Source of the DNA: Sphaerolaimus hirsutus
Lineage: Eukaryota; Nematoda; Chromadorea; Monhysterida; Sphaerolaimidae
Length of the DNA: 64,000 bases
Reading direction: 5' to 3'
NCBI GenBank assembly: GCA_964036195.1
Contig: OZ038458.1
Coordinates: 3,224,001 to 3,288,000 of the forward strand
The notes beneath the pieces were generated by a model. That model ran no database searches, had not been told where the DNA came from, and saw only the letters and a program-made list of their open reading frames with translations. Positions within the stretch are counted from its first letter, which is position 1, and each line of letters begins with the position of its first letter. The position numbers and the translations under genes were made by a program. Below are positions 42,136 through 53,725 of this stretch, piece after piece.

Positions 42136-42418
42136 ATTGAGTGTAAAGAGAACTTTAATGTCAAAAGCTGCGGTTTGTTATCAGGCAAATGCAGAACACA
42201 CGTGAAAAACAATGACTGTGTTACCTTAGAACAGGGTTTGTACCATCAAGGTACATTTCAAATTGAAACTGGATGTTTAAATCCTGATTAGTGATGTAAA
42301 AGCGGCTCAGAAAGTCTCAGAAAACGCCATGGTGCGTTTGGTGACATTTTGTAGTAGTGGCGCCACTAGCCTAGCCAAGAGTATTGTGCAATCAATATAA
42401 ATTTTCCACTGGTTGCAG

Positions 42419-42551
42419 GGAGGAAAATGGTCTGCGCGAGCACCTACCCCGGTCAGTTTTCAGAGACGTCGATTTCCAGGAACAACTTGGACTGTTTGTG
42501 GTAAATCAAACTGAATATTTGCCTACTTTAGAGGCACTTTTAGACAACGGG
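42419..42551 (+). CDS. Gene X exon alpha
   Basis: Acceptor ctggttgcag, donor GGG|GTGAGT. 44 codons open in one frame only. Confidence 0.72.
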
Positions 42552-45500
42552 GTGAGTTGACATACCATAATGGCCCCACACACACTAGTTTTCACCGTGA
42601 CTGATGTGAAAACTGAAATGGCCACATGGCCACATCCAGCCTACTCATTTTGTATGCTTTATGTGTTTTAGTTTTCAAATTTTCAAAGTTTAACTATCAT
42701 TTATTTAAATACAAATTTAAAAAAATCTAATCATTCAACCGCGATTTTTAATTTGCATTTGAAAAAATTTCAGTTTTCACACAAAGTCAGGGTGAAAACT
42801 AGTGTGTGTAGGCACAATGTGCCTACACACACAAGTTTTCACCGTGACTTCATGTGAAAACTGAATTTTTTTAAAATGTAAATTAATGAACACGGTTGAA
42901 TGATTTTATTAAATTGAAATTGGAATTTAAATTAATGAAAATTAATATTTGAAAATTTTAAAACTAAAACACATATACTCCAGTTACTTTTCACCCTGCA
43001 CGCGTGGTTCCGTTGGAAGCGTGCCAACGTTTTTTTGCTAATGCGATTTTCACAGAAAGTTGAAAATAGTCATCTCAGTAATAATGCTTTACGTTAACTT
43101 ATTGACAACAATGATTTTTTCATCTTTTATACAAAAATCGCATGCTTTATCATCATTGGCACGCTTCCAAAGTGAGACATAAATGAGTGCGAGGGCAGAG
43201 TATCATGTCCGCCGAGTATACAGCATACTAAAAGAGTAGGCTAGATGTCGCCATGTGGCCATTTCAGTTTTCACAGAAGTCACGGTGAAAACTAGTGTGT
43301 GTAGAGCCATTACCTCCAAATTGTACATGGTCGGGCTGAAAAGTCCCCGGGCAGTGCTCGCCATTCGCGCTAGGGGTAAGCTACGGTCATAAAATTTCAA
43401 CACGTTAATATATCAGGTGTTTTGAGTTATCACCCAAAATTTCACTCCTCTAGCTCCACCCACTGCGGAACTGTGGGGGTTACAATTTCGGTCATTTTGT
43501 ACTGATGTACAGGGGTGGGCATCTTCAGTTACCGCTGGAAAAACGCGATAGCTTGAGCTACAGTTGAGCTATCACAATGAAGTTTTAACACAATAGAGTA
43601 GATACCATAGGACACCTATGCTGAAGTTTGCAACCCAAACGGCCACAGTTTGAAGGAGTTGTGGAACACACAGTTTTTAGTGTAATTTTGTGACTTCACC
43701 CCCCCTTATCTCGGGACTGGGGGACTATTCGAGTAAAAAAAGAATTTGGTAGTAGGCGCGACCACAACATACTCAAAGGGCATCAAAATCGGCCGAGGTA
43801 CGACCGAATGGGACGACACCAACGACCGATGACCCCCCCCCCCCCTCAAATGCCACCCTCGATTTATCCTATGGGTGACGCAAGTCACAAAATTACACTA
43901 AAAACCGTGTGTTCCACAACTCACCCAAAATGTGGCCGTTTGGGTTGCAAACATCAGAATAGGTGTCCTATGGAGTCTACTCCATTGTGTTAAAATTTCA
44001 TTCTGATAGCTCAACCGTAGCTCAATCTATCGCATTTTCCCAGCGGTAACTGAAGATGCCCACCCCTGTACAAATGGTGCTCTAGCTCAACGCTGCTTTA
44101 AGTCGTGATCATGAAACTTTGGCTAGTGTGAGCCACCAGTGTTGGCAATGTGCCAACACTAACCAACATTAGCTATGATATCATAAGCCTAGTCCATATT
44201 GTCATTACTGTCACTACTCTCTCTCACAACCACATCCATCATTCTGCCTCTCCTTCTCAAAATAGCCCCCCTTGGAGTCTACTCACTGCTGTTGAACACA
44301 GGTAATGTCCACTACACATTAGTAATGAAACATAGGGCAATTTTTACCACATAATTCATTTACTGCACATTACAAAACAACATTAAAATCACTGCAATAC
44401 AACATGATCTCAGATGATCACCAAAAACATCCACCACAGTTCCCACGTTTCTTGCACATCACCCTGATCTGCATATAAATTTTACCTTAATAGGAATGAT
44501 GTTGATGAAAGTGTTGAAGACTATCAGCACATTGCCAACACACTGGCTTGCACTAGTCAAAGTTTCATAATCACAACTTAAAGCAGCGTTGAGCTAGAGC
44601 ACCATTTGTACATCAGTACAAAATGACCGAAATTTTAACCCCCACAGTTCCGCAGTGGGTGGAGCTAGAAGGTTGAAATTTTGGGTGAAAACTCAAAACA
44701 CCTGATATAGAAACGTGTTGAAATTTTATGACCGTAGCTTACCCCTAGCGCGAGTGGCGAGCACTGCCCGGGGACTTTTCAGCCCGACCATGTAGATATA
44801 CCTCCAATAAGAGGTACACTCTATTAAAAGGTGCAACAAATGGCCATTTTGAACGTGACGAAAGAAATGATAGGTACCCCTCAAATAAGAGACAATGTTG
44901 CATTCAAAATGCATTTGCGGTATTTGCTTGAATAATTTCCCTGGGAAATTATTATTTCAGCAGATTTTTTGAGGGGGGAACTATATGAGGGAGGAATTAT
45001 TAGGTATTTCGTCAAAATTTTCAAGCATATTTCCATCAACTTAATTTCACGAAATATGCTGTATTGACACAAAAACGTGTAATTTTTGTTAAAATTGGGC
45101 ATAACAAATTGATCAAATCTCTTTAGGGGGATTATTCAAGGGGGGAAAATATTAGAGAGGTTGAATTATTCAAGGGGGAACTTTTCAAGAGGGGGAATTA
45201 TTGAAGGGGGAACTATTCAAGCAAATACGGTAGACTGATTTCAGTGAGTGTCCGTCAGTCAGATCGAGCTCCACATACCTACCTATCTGGCCATTGGTCT
45301 TAAAAACCATTGTGTAAACCAATTTGATAAAATAACCTGAGCTCATGTATTCACACTATAAAAATACCACAACATTTATTCACCCCGCCCCCCCCCCCCC
45401 CCAAGTACAGATCTTCACTCTAAACTCTACTCGAGACAACCTGCTCAAGTGGTGCACCAAGGGCCGCTACTCGTGCAGACAATTCGCACACAAACGTGTC

Positions 45501-48500
45501 GGCTGGAATGAAACCAGCAACGTGTTCGACTTCAGCACCGAGCTGGTCAGGAACCAATTTCAAATCATCGCCAGTCACCATTTGGAGGGTGTCAAGAATT
45601 GAAAAGGGTTTCAAAATGGCCTGTCGCGGGTGTCAACTCAATTTTTTTAGGGAATACGGAAAAGAACAATTTTCACACTTGCCAGAAAACGGAAGCGGAA
45701 ATTTTTTTGCACTTGCCGGAAAACGGAAAAAAATTTTGCCTGCGGAAACGGAAAACGGAAAGTTGACACCCTAGTTTGGTCCTCTTTGGTCTCCTTATTC
45801 AAAGATGACATCCAGGCACTTATCCTGCGATTACAGCTCGACATAAAATTCGACCCAGCGTAAAATTGATTTTTGGGCATAAAATTAATTACAGGTGAAT
45901 GGATAAAGATACGACGTTGTAATGTCAGTCAAAACAAGCGCATATGTAGATGTTTCTTGTGTTCAAAGCTCATCAGTTTATTGTAATTGTACTAGGAGTT
46001 ATGAATTTTAGCACAATTTTTTCTATTTTGTGCCGTAAGTAGCGTAAAATTAGCGTAAAATTAAAAAAAATTGTGCCAAAATTCACAACTTCCAGTACGA
46101 TTAAAATAAACCGATGAGCTTTCGAAACAGAAACATCTGCATATGCGCTTTCTTTGACTGAAATTACAACAGTTATCTTTATCCACCTGTAATAATCTTT
46201 ACACCCAAAAATCAATTTTACGTTGGGAGGAATTTTACGTCGAGCTGTAATCGCAGCTAGCATTGAAAAAAATGACCGATTTTGAGAAAATATCATTAAA
46301 TATTATCTCAGAAAATCTCTCAAGACAAAAATATAATTAAATCTCTCTGATGATTTTTGAAAATATAATTAAATCTCTGAGAAAATCTCTTTCAGTACAA
46401 AAAAATCTCAGAAAATCTCTCAACTTAAATCAAGTAGTGATGGAATGGCGCCATGGCGCCATTGGCGCTTGGCGCCCTTTTTCTGTGGCGCCCTTGGCGC
46501 CTTGCGCCCACTTTCTGAAAGGCGCCATGGCGCCCTTGGCGCTTGGCGCCCTTTTTCCGTGGCGCCCTTGGCGCCTGGCGCCCTGCTGTAAAAGGGCGCC
46601 AAAATGGCGCCAGCATGGTTTCAAGGTGGGTGTGCGTAATTGAAAAAAATGAATAAAAAATAAAAAAGCGCGACGGTGGAGGAGCGAAAGTCGCTGGATA
46701 AATGGACAATAGAAATATTTTCTCCAATGGTTCATCGGAGGCATCTGATGGATCAGAAGCTGAGAATGATAGACCGTCAAACGTGCAAACTCGGTATTGA
46801 ACAGATTAAAATCATGGTAATTTTGTTTTCGTCCACTTCAAGAGAACATCCACCTGGAAAAAGCTATTTGATGTGAATGTATTGTTTTGTCAATTTTCAT
46901 TGTGTTTGAGCATTGAGTTTTCGTCACGTGTGAGTATGATTTTATGCAAAGATTTTGTTGGTAGTCTCATTTTTGTTGATTATACCCTGGAGAATGTGAA
47001 TAGAGAAGTAAATCTGTGCAATACTGTGTTGGAGAAACATTTTTAGCACACACACAGTATCATACGCGATTATTTATATTGGCGCCCTTGGCGCCTGGCG
47101 CCCTAATTTTCAAATGGCGCCATGGCGCCCTTGGCGCTTGGCGCCCTCTTAACGTGGCGCCCTTGGCGCCTGGCGCCCAGTTTCCGAATAGCGCCATGGC
47201 GCCCTTGGCGCTTGGCGCCCTTTTTTCTGGCGCTTTTCCATCACTAAAATCAATTTATAATCATATTTCAAGGTGCTTGAACCATTAAGAGTAGATATTA
47301 AGCAACATGTGTTGGTGAAGCTTTTCATTCACATTTTCAAATGCTAACAACTTCTACTGACATGACAGCACACTTTTTACTATTGGTCTGATGCATAAGT
47401 TTTTGCCGTTTCAGGATCATCTTGCATTGGAGCATCCTGGACAATCAATGGGGTTTCAGCCAGGATACCTATACAAAGTAGAATTCATTCAATCATAAAA
47501 TTTTACTGTGAAATTGATTATGTGAAAGTAGATCCAGTACTAATATTCATCTCAATAATGTCCAAAACTCAACATGCACCATCCACCGTTTTCCGGTGTT
47601 TCGATTTTTCAATGAAATTTCAATGGAACATTAGTTTAGGTAGAGTTGGAAACCAGCTTATATACCCGGACTGAATCCTAACAATCCAGGGTGATCCAAT
47701 AGGAGACAATGCTGAAGATGATGTTGCAACGCAAAAACTTTTGCAACAAGCTAATACCATTGACTTTCTGAATAATCAACATAATTATGATTTGGGTACA
47801 TTTTTTCTCATTATAGAATACACCATGTTTGCGTGCCCCATAGAATTTATCAGATGACTTTTGTCACCAAATTTTGGTAACTTTATTTGCAAAGCATGCA
47901 GTCCTACATAGTGGTTAAAAACTTTTACTTTTACTCCAAAAATATGTATACTCGAGTACTGACTAAATATGTATATGTTTGCTCTGAAAAAGTACCAGTA
48001 CTGCATGTGTGTGTAGTTTTTGCACCATGAGATGTGACACATAAACCTCTAATGTCCAATTTATGCTTCTTTTCTGGTAATCTCATCCTGTTTGAACCCT
48101 TCCAGTACTCATGTTTACATACACGTTTTCAAAGTATTTGAGTACAGAAAATGTGTTTCAAACAGAACCTGATATTGTTTTTTTTTCAAGCCATAGAAGG
48201 GAAAAAGGGGAGAGAAAACCGTTAAAATAGCCAAAGGGAAATAGCCAAAATGGGCATAAAGGTAAACACCTTCCCGGTCACGTCCGGCAGCCATTTTTTG
48301 ATTTTACTTCTTATATCCTATCCCCAGTTCTAGGGCACCCCCGAGGCTGAAACTTGGGGGAGATATTGTCGCAACCCCCCTCTACTTCGCATGAATTGGG
48401 GGGGGTCGCGGCGACCCCTCTCTGGGTGGGTCGCCCTAAGTTCAAATTTTTTTGTGGCTTTTTTGGTGTCCCACAGCAGGTCCGGCACCCGCTGATTTCT

Positions 48501-51500
48501 GAGCTGTGGGAGGGGTATAAATCTAAAATTTTGGGGATGTGTTACCAACACCACTCCCCTACTATACATTATTCAATCATGTGAGATAAATGTGAAAAAG
48601 TTCTCAAAAATTCGCTTATTCTCTAAAAAACACCACTTCCCAATAGATGGATGACAAAAAATTCACTTTTTTGAACTTTTTTATTAGACACTTGAAGAGC
48701 TGGTTTACAATACTTTGAAGGGAAGGGTTTAATGTTTAAAGTTATGTAAAGCACCATACCTCTAAAATGCCTGCATTGCAAAATTTTCTTAGGGTGAATT
48801 TTATGACATCATAATGACATCATCGCAGGAACAAAAATTTACAAAATTTACACTTTGAAATTCCCCCCAAGTAAATTTTGCAATGCAGGCATTTTAGAGG
48901 TATGGTTCTTTACATAACTTTCAACATCAAACCATTCCCTTTAAAGTATTGTAAACCAGCTCTTCAAGTGTCTAATAAAAAAGTTCCAGAAAATGAATGT
49001 TTTGTCATCCATCTATTGGGGAGTGGTGTTTTTTTAGAGAATAAGCAAATTTTTGAGAAATTTTTCACATTATTTCACATTTTTTGAATAGTGTATAGTA
49101 GGGGAGTGGTGTTGGTAACACATCCCCAAAATTTTAGACTCATACCCCTCCCACAGCTCAGAAATCAGCGGGTACTGGACCTGCTGTGGGACACCAAAAA
49201 GGCACAAAAAAATTTGCACTTAGAACGATCCACCCTGAGCGGGGTCGCCGCGACTCCCCAAATTCATGCAAAGTAGAGGGGGGTTGCACCAATATCTTCC
49301 CCAAGTTTCAGCCTCTAGGGCGCCGTAGAACTGGGGATAGGATATAAGACATAAAATCAAAAAATGGCTGCTGGACGTGACCGGGAAGGTGTTTACATAA
49401 TAGTTAAAAATAGCTGATAATAGGCAAAAAGTACATGAAGTAGTGTATTTGAAGGTGAAAATGTGTTCAAGTTGGAAATTGGTGATTTGGAGAAAAATTG
49501 TGGCAGAAGTTCTCAAAAATACTCACTTTTTAGAGAGATTTTCTCAATCAGAAAAAAATATGATTAAATCTCTCTGGAAAATCGTGGAAAAAATATAAAT
49601 CTCAGAAAATCTTATATTTTCTGAGATTTTCTGAGATTTTTTAAATATAAATCGCCCAGAGATTTTTTCAATGCTAATCGCAGCATAAGAGGTCCAAAAT
49701 TCTCTTAATGTTTAGAAAGCGATTGTTCGCCTGAAACTTTTCATTCTTGACACTCTTCTAGTCATTTGACATGATGTGAAATTGGCCCCAGGGGTTATGA
49801 ACTGACTGGTGAACAGACTGGACGCTATCTTTTCGCCTACAGGTGAGTTCAGGGGCCAGTTCCGCAAGTGGAGCAGTGAGAAGAAGAAAAGTGGCAAATG
49901 CGAAGTCAAATGGGAAGTGAATTGAGAAGAAAAATGGCAAACGCGAAGGGAAATTTCGTTTTCGATCTTTTACTACGGTTTTGCCAATTTACTTGCCATT
50001 TCACTTCGTTTTTGCCATTTTATTTCCCATTTGCCACTTTTTTTCTCACTTCTCCCTTGCGGAACTGGCATCAGGAAATTTTTGGTGCAATTATAAATTA
50101 TATACTTCCTATTGCGTTGCGAATGTTTTTTATTTTAACTCCACGTACCGCACAGTGCAGTTTGATGATTGCATGCACAAACCGAACGGAAAATTAAAAT
50201 TAGTTCCCTGATGGGAAATTTTAACGGAAAATTATCATTTTTGAAATTTTTAGTTTGATCCAGCTGTGACCGTTGACGCAATATTTTGATTACAATGAAG
50301 GTATACTCGGCGGACATGATACTCTGCTCTCGCACTGATTTATGTCTCGTGTTGGAAGCGTGCCAATGATTGTTAAATCATGCGATTTCTGTAAAAAGAC
50401 GAAAAAGTTCATCGATGTGAATATGATAATGAATAACATTATAACAACGATCAATTTTGTTATTTTTTGTGAAACTCGCACACGTTAACCACAGTTGGCA
50501 CACTTCCAGCGGGAACCACGATCAAAGTAACCGGAGTATATTGATAAATATATTTTCCATGAAAAATATGAGACCTGTATCATCAACCTCAAAAACGCAT
50601 TTAATTAACCCTCCCCCCATTTCAGCACAGTGCGTTCGCAGTTCTGGCTGGGGCGGCTGCGGGAGCACGTGTGCAACACCGAGTGCCGGTACGAGAAGTG
50701 GGGCAAGAAGGCGCGCTGCATCGAGCACTGCCACCGCACGTGAGACTGCTGGCGCCAGTCCCACACCCTGTACCTAAAGTGGAAAGTAAAGTGGCAAATG
50801 TAAAGTAAGGTGTCAAATGTAAAGCAAAGTGTCATGCCAAGTGTCAATTGTCATGACAAATGTAAACTAAAGTGTCATGCAACAAATGTGGGCAGTGACG
50901 CGCAGCGGAGAAATAAATAAAAAAACAATTTTGGAGTGAGAAGTTGTAAGACAGATGGCAAACGACAAAAAAATGCTAAAAACTTTTTTCACTTTTTGCT
51001 TGCCATTTTACTTCTCACTTCTGAATTTTCTACTTGCCATTTCACTTCTCACTTAACTTTCTACTCCTCACATATGAATCGATTTACTTCCCCACTAGCG
51101 GAATTGGCACCAGCTGATGCAGTGGATATGTTTGGCGCTGCCATGGCGCAGGGCATTTTGGTACTCTCAAATGGCGCCACTCCACCACTGCACTTGGGGC
51201 AGTCCCAGACTAGTGATGTAAAAGCGCCATGGCGCTGGCGCTTGGCGCTAGCGCCAAAGCAAAAAGCGCCATGGCGCTTTTGCCGCTATATTGCTGTGGC
51301 GCCATGCTCATGAAAAGCGCCATGGCGCTTGGCGCTACTTTTGACCAAAATGCCTGGCGCTGGCGCTTGGCCCTATGGATCGGAAAAGCGCCATGGAGCT
51401 TTTGGCGCCAAAGTTCCGGCGCTTTTCAGATCACTATCCCAGACCCTGTAAATTGTAAAGTAGTGTCAAATGTTAAGTAAAGTGTCATGTCAAATGTCAA

Positions 51501-51816
51501 TAAAAAGAAAAAAAGATAAGATTTTATGACTGAACTTGACAACAGTTGACAGTTTACATTTGTCACGCCAATAGACGCTTGACATGACACTTTACTTTAC
51601 ATTTGACACTCTACTTTACAGGGTCTGGGATTGGCACCAGGATGTTTGAAAATTGGGAAATAAATAACTTTCTTTTTCAGGTGGAAAGAATACTACATGC
51701 CGCTGGCTGGGCAGACATTGCGTAGATGGCGCGCCTATGTCAAAGGAATGGCCGTGGCAAATTTCAGGACTAGATTTGGAATTTTCTTCCCTGAGAAACC
51801 CTGGAGAAGGATATAG
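42419..51816 (+). CDS. Gene X, four 3'-terminal coding exons (copy B)
   Basis: Not recognised. Exons: alpha 42419-42551, beta 45411-45588, gamma 50631-50739, delta 51681-51816. Phases fit throughout (0, 1, 2, then stop), giving about 184 residues. Alpha: EENGLREHLPRSVFRDVDF, NQTEYLPTLEALL. Beta: IFTLNSTRDNLLKWC, GRYSCRQFAHKRVGWNETS. Gamma and delta as in copy A. Three N-glycosylation sequons (NQT, NST, NET) and seven Cys suggest a secreted or lumenal protein; that is inference. The 5' part lies upstream, perhaps in or beyond the gap. Exons gamma and delta are the same as copy A at protein level. Confidence 0.75.
42572..42814. mobile_element. MITE with ACACACTAGTTTTCA ends
   Basis: CCACACACACTAGTTTTCAC and GTGAAAACTAGTGTGTG; 21 bp downstream of exon alpha. 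A second copy follows directly. Confidence 0.75.
42822..43306. mobile_element. MITE with ACACAAGTTTTCA ends, carrying a nested TA-target MITE
   Basis: Same family and orientation as 42572-42814 and 7110-7352. The insertion at 42976-43218 splits ACATA...TAGCATAC, which is intact at 7261-7272. Confidence 0.75.
42976..43218 (-). mobile_element. TA-target MITE of the TACTCGGCGGAC family (copy 3)
   Basis: TACTCCAGTTACTTTTCACC to CCGCCGAGTA, TA on each side. Confidence 0.85.
43324..44794. mobile_element. 1.47-kb palindromic element, TACATGGTCGGGC ends
   Basis: Arms of about 180 bp and more (TACATGGTCGGGCTGAAAAG ... and inverse). Interrupted near its centre by 43510-44068, another palindromic element. 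Confidence 0.8.
43510..44068. mobile_element. Nested palindromic element, CAGGGGTGGGC ends
   Basis: CAGGGGTGGGCATCTTCAGT and its inverse, TA flanks. The uninterrupted target (GATGTACAAATGG) is seen on the opposite arm of the host palindrome near 44605. A third inverted pair around CCCCCCTTATCTCGGGACTG lies inside. Confidence 0.78.
44917..45230. mobile_element. TTTGCTTGAATAATT-ended G-rich element
   Basis: CGGTATTTGCTTGAATAA at the left, TTCAAGCAAATACGG at the right; GGGGGAATTATT runs inside. CCGTATT clan. Confidence 0.6.
45411..45588 (+). CDS. Gene X exon beta
   Basis: Acceptor: about 16 C then aagtacag. The donor GAGG|GTGTCA is the phase-1 site that fits exon gamma; it is not a strong donor. 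If unused, the frame stops 4 codons later. Confidence 0.68.
45825..46256. mobile_element. Long-TIR MITE, CTGCGATTACAGC ends
   Basis: Arms of over 150 bp: CTGCGATTACAGCTCGACAT ... and ...GTCGAGCTGTAATCGCAG. Only the right half survives in copy A. Confidence 0.8.
46436..47249. mobile_element. Nested hAT-like element, TAGTGATGGAA ends, with GGCGCC arrays
   Basis: Flanks AAATCAAG/AAATCAAT (7/8 TSD). Two blocks of GGCGCCCTTGGCGCC-type repeats (46447-46615, 47080-47240) flank a 460-bp AT-rich centre. Same end type as 8330-8558. Confidence 0.8.
46700..47800 (+). other. Possible captured exon fragments in the 3.4-kb element
   Basis: Three short stretches look codon-like and follow AG dinucleotides: about 46709-46800 (NGSSEASDGSEAENDRP), 47415-47490 (DHLALEHPGQSMGFQPGYLY) and 47690-47795 (GDPIGDNAEDDVATQKLL). 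No family recognised; could be chance. Confidence 0.25.
48265..49393. mobile_element. 1.13-kb palindrome, AACACCTTCCCGG ends
   Basis: Two arms of about 530 bp, TA-flanked, with a 100-bp loop near 48790-48880. Same ends as the 296-bp element 22388-22683. Confidence 0.82.
49855..50070. mobile_element. Hairpin MITE, CCAGTTCCGCAAGTGGA ends, copy B
   Basis: Counterpart of 6443-6653. Confidence 0.65.
50304..50538 (+). mobile_element. TA-target MITE of the TACTCGGCGGAC family (copy 4), copy B only
   Basis: TA at 50302-50303 and 50539-50540. Copy A shows the empty site AAGGTATTGATG near 6910, so the TSD is exactly TA. Confidence 0.93.
50631..50739 (+). CDS. Gene X exon gamma, copy B
   Basis: Identical to 7417-7525. 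Acceptor tract is shorter (ctccccccatttcagcacag). Confidence 0.76.
51211..51436. mobile_element. hAT-like MITE, TAGTGATGTAAAAGCG ends, copy B
   Basis: TSD TCCCAGAC on both sides; counterpart of 8330-8558 with small internal differences. Confidence 0.87.
51681..51816 (+). CDS. Gene X exon delta (terminal), copy B
   Basis: One synonymous change (AAC to AAT) against copy A; same stop. Confidence 0.8.
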
Positions 51817-51992
51817 TATTTGATAAGCGACAAAATTGTCGTTTTAAATTTTTTAAGTCTCTGTCAACTACACTCGTCACTTGATGAAAATACTAAAAAT
51901 TAAACTCCTTCTGTTCAACTCGAATGGGTTCAAAGCAAAGTTGAGTGTTCAAATTTTTTTTCGAAATTTCGGTACGAAACTACATTTACTTA

Positions 51993-52408
51993 CCGTAAAT
52001 CCTCGAATAAGTCCCCGGGGGAGTTATTATTTCATCAGAATATTTTGAGGGGGGAGTTAATCGAGGGGGGGGGAGTTATTCGAGGGGGGGTTGTTTTTTC
52101 GTCAGAATATTAAGTGCATAAGTACGTACATGTCCGCTTTCGGTGAAACATGGTTGTGTTTACGTTGCATACGCTGCAATGCCTTTGCATTCGATGTATT
52201 TACCAGACCCTGGCTTTTTTGGTCTGTCTGGCTTCATCAAAATGTTTTTTTATAGTGGCACGACTTATTTGTATCGATCATAGGGGGGAGTTATTCGAGG
52301 GGGGAGTTATTTTTTTCCTCACGCTCGCAAGAGGGGGGAGTTATTCGAGGGGGGAGTTATTTGAGGGGGGAGTTATTCGAGGGGGAGGACTTATTCGAGG
52401 ATTGACGG
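51993..52408. mobile_element. TA-target MITE, CCGTAAATCCTCGAATAAG ends, copy B only
   Basis: CCGTAAATCCTCGAATAAGT and the inverse of CCGTCAATCCTCGAATAAGT; TA on each side. The empty site TTACTTACCTATT is in copy A near 9120. Subterminal GAGTTATTCGAGGGGGG repeats. Confidence 0.93.
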
Positions 52409-52815
52409 TACCTATTTAGTGTGTAGGGACGATGTAAGCAATGGAAAATTTCCAGAGATACCTAAATACAGGATATTTTGTTTCATTATTTCATAATCAT
52501 TAGATATTTCATTACAATGTATGCGAACAAATAAATTGGGTGAACTAACAGAGTATTTGTACATGGTTATCGTGTGAAGTGATTGATATAGCAGGGGTAG
52601 GAAAGGGGGTCACCCCCCCCCCCAAATCGCCCAGTTATCTATCTAACCCGGAAGCAAATTTTTCATCTGCAAAATCACTAGTTCATATTCCGTATTGCCT
52701 ATTTTCAGCGATCTTTAGTAGTATATGGCTTTATATACCTATTTTGAGCTATTTTGCACCTGTTTTTAACGATTTTTCTCCCTGTTCTTCCTGCTACACC
52801 TCGAAAAAGTCTATA

Positions 52816-53725
52816 CACTAGCGTGCAGAATAGTTGGGACTGTGCATGCTGCAGGATAAACATTGCCAAAATTTCAAAACGTTGAATGTGCACAATGTTT
52901 GGATACCATTGGTGGGTACTGTGTGCTGTTGGCTACATGTGCCCGGGATGACCACCCCTCAAGTTTGTATGTGCATATATTGTTAGTGCAGTAACTAAAT
53001 TCACTCAGTTTCTTTGTGTTTCAGAATAGTTGGCACTTTTCTTATTTTGGCCAGTAGCTGCCTAGTATCATATTTTTAGACTGTATCCAACACCTACATT
53101 CATTTGTAAACAAAATTTTCAATATGGCGACTGCCTGCCTGTGTTGCTGAGCTCTGTGAGCAGCAAGGAACATTCTGAGCATGAAGAGCAAATAGTTATG
53201 CATATGTGGCACTGTGGAATGTATTTATTTCAGCCAGTTTTGCATCCATTGCCAGCCACTCAGAAATGGAGGTAGGTATACTAGTCTGTGTGGCTATTTG
53301 GTGTGTAAATTTGAGGTTTTTGCTTTGCTCTATTGAGGAAAAAACTTGGCTCAACTGTCAATGTGTAATGTGCAAGTATTTTGTAATGGAAACATGATGG
53401 AAGTTTGATACTATAACTTGATAGCATATGATAGCAAAGTGCTATAACTTTTGATTGGAAAGAGATATTGAAATAATCTTTGTTGCATATGAATCCTGTC
53501 CGTCTAAAGTATATGATAGCATGCATAAAAATTCTTAAAATTTTCCAACCTCAAATTCTTTAAATGCATCCAACAAAATTTTTTAGTCATACCTCCAAAC
53601 TCAAACCCAAACATACTCGAACAGCATCAAATTTTGTCAAGGTTCAATGGAGTAAGACGAGATGAAAGTATGATGTATGGTGATTTCTCCATGGTGAAAA
53701 GTCCCAACTATTCTGCACGGTAGTG
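52816..53725. mobile_element. Tc1/mariner-like MITE, copy B
   Basis: TA-flanked, CACTAGCGTGCAGAATAG end; lacks the insertion seen at 10007-10439. Confidence 0.85.

Larger units (their letters stand above)
46258..49676. mobile_element. 3.4-kb hAT-like element, TAGCATTGAAAAA ends, absent from copy A
   Basis: Perfect 8-bp TSD ATCGCAGC (46250-46257, 49677-49684); copy A has the single ATCGCAGC at 6266-6273. Subterminal repeats ATTAAATCTCTCTG and CAGAAAATCTC on both sides. It carries two nested elements (46436-47249, 48265-49393) and a roughly 1-kb core (47250-48264). Confidence 0.92.

Noticed and set aside
41715-42212. Open frames crossing the N gap
   Set aside because: They exist only because N codons contain no stops.
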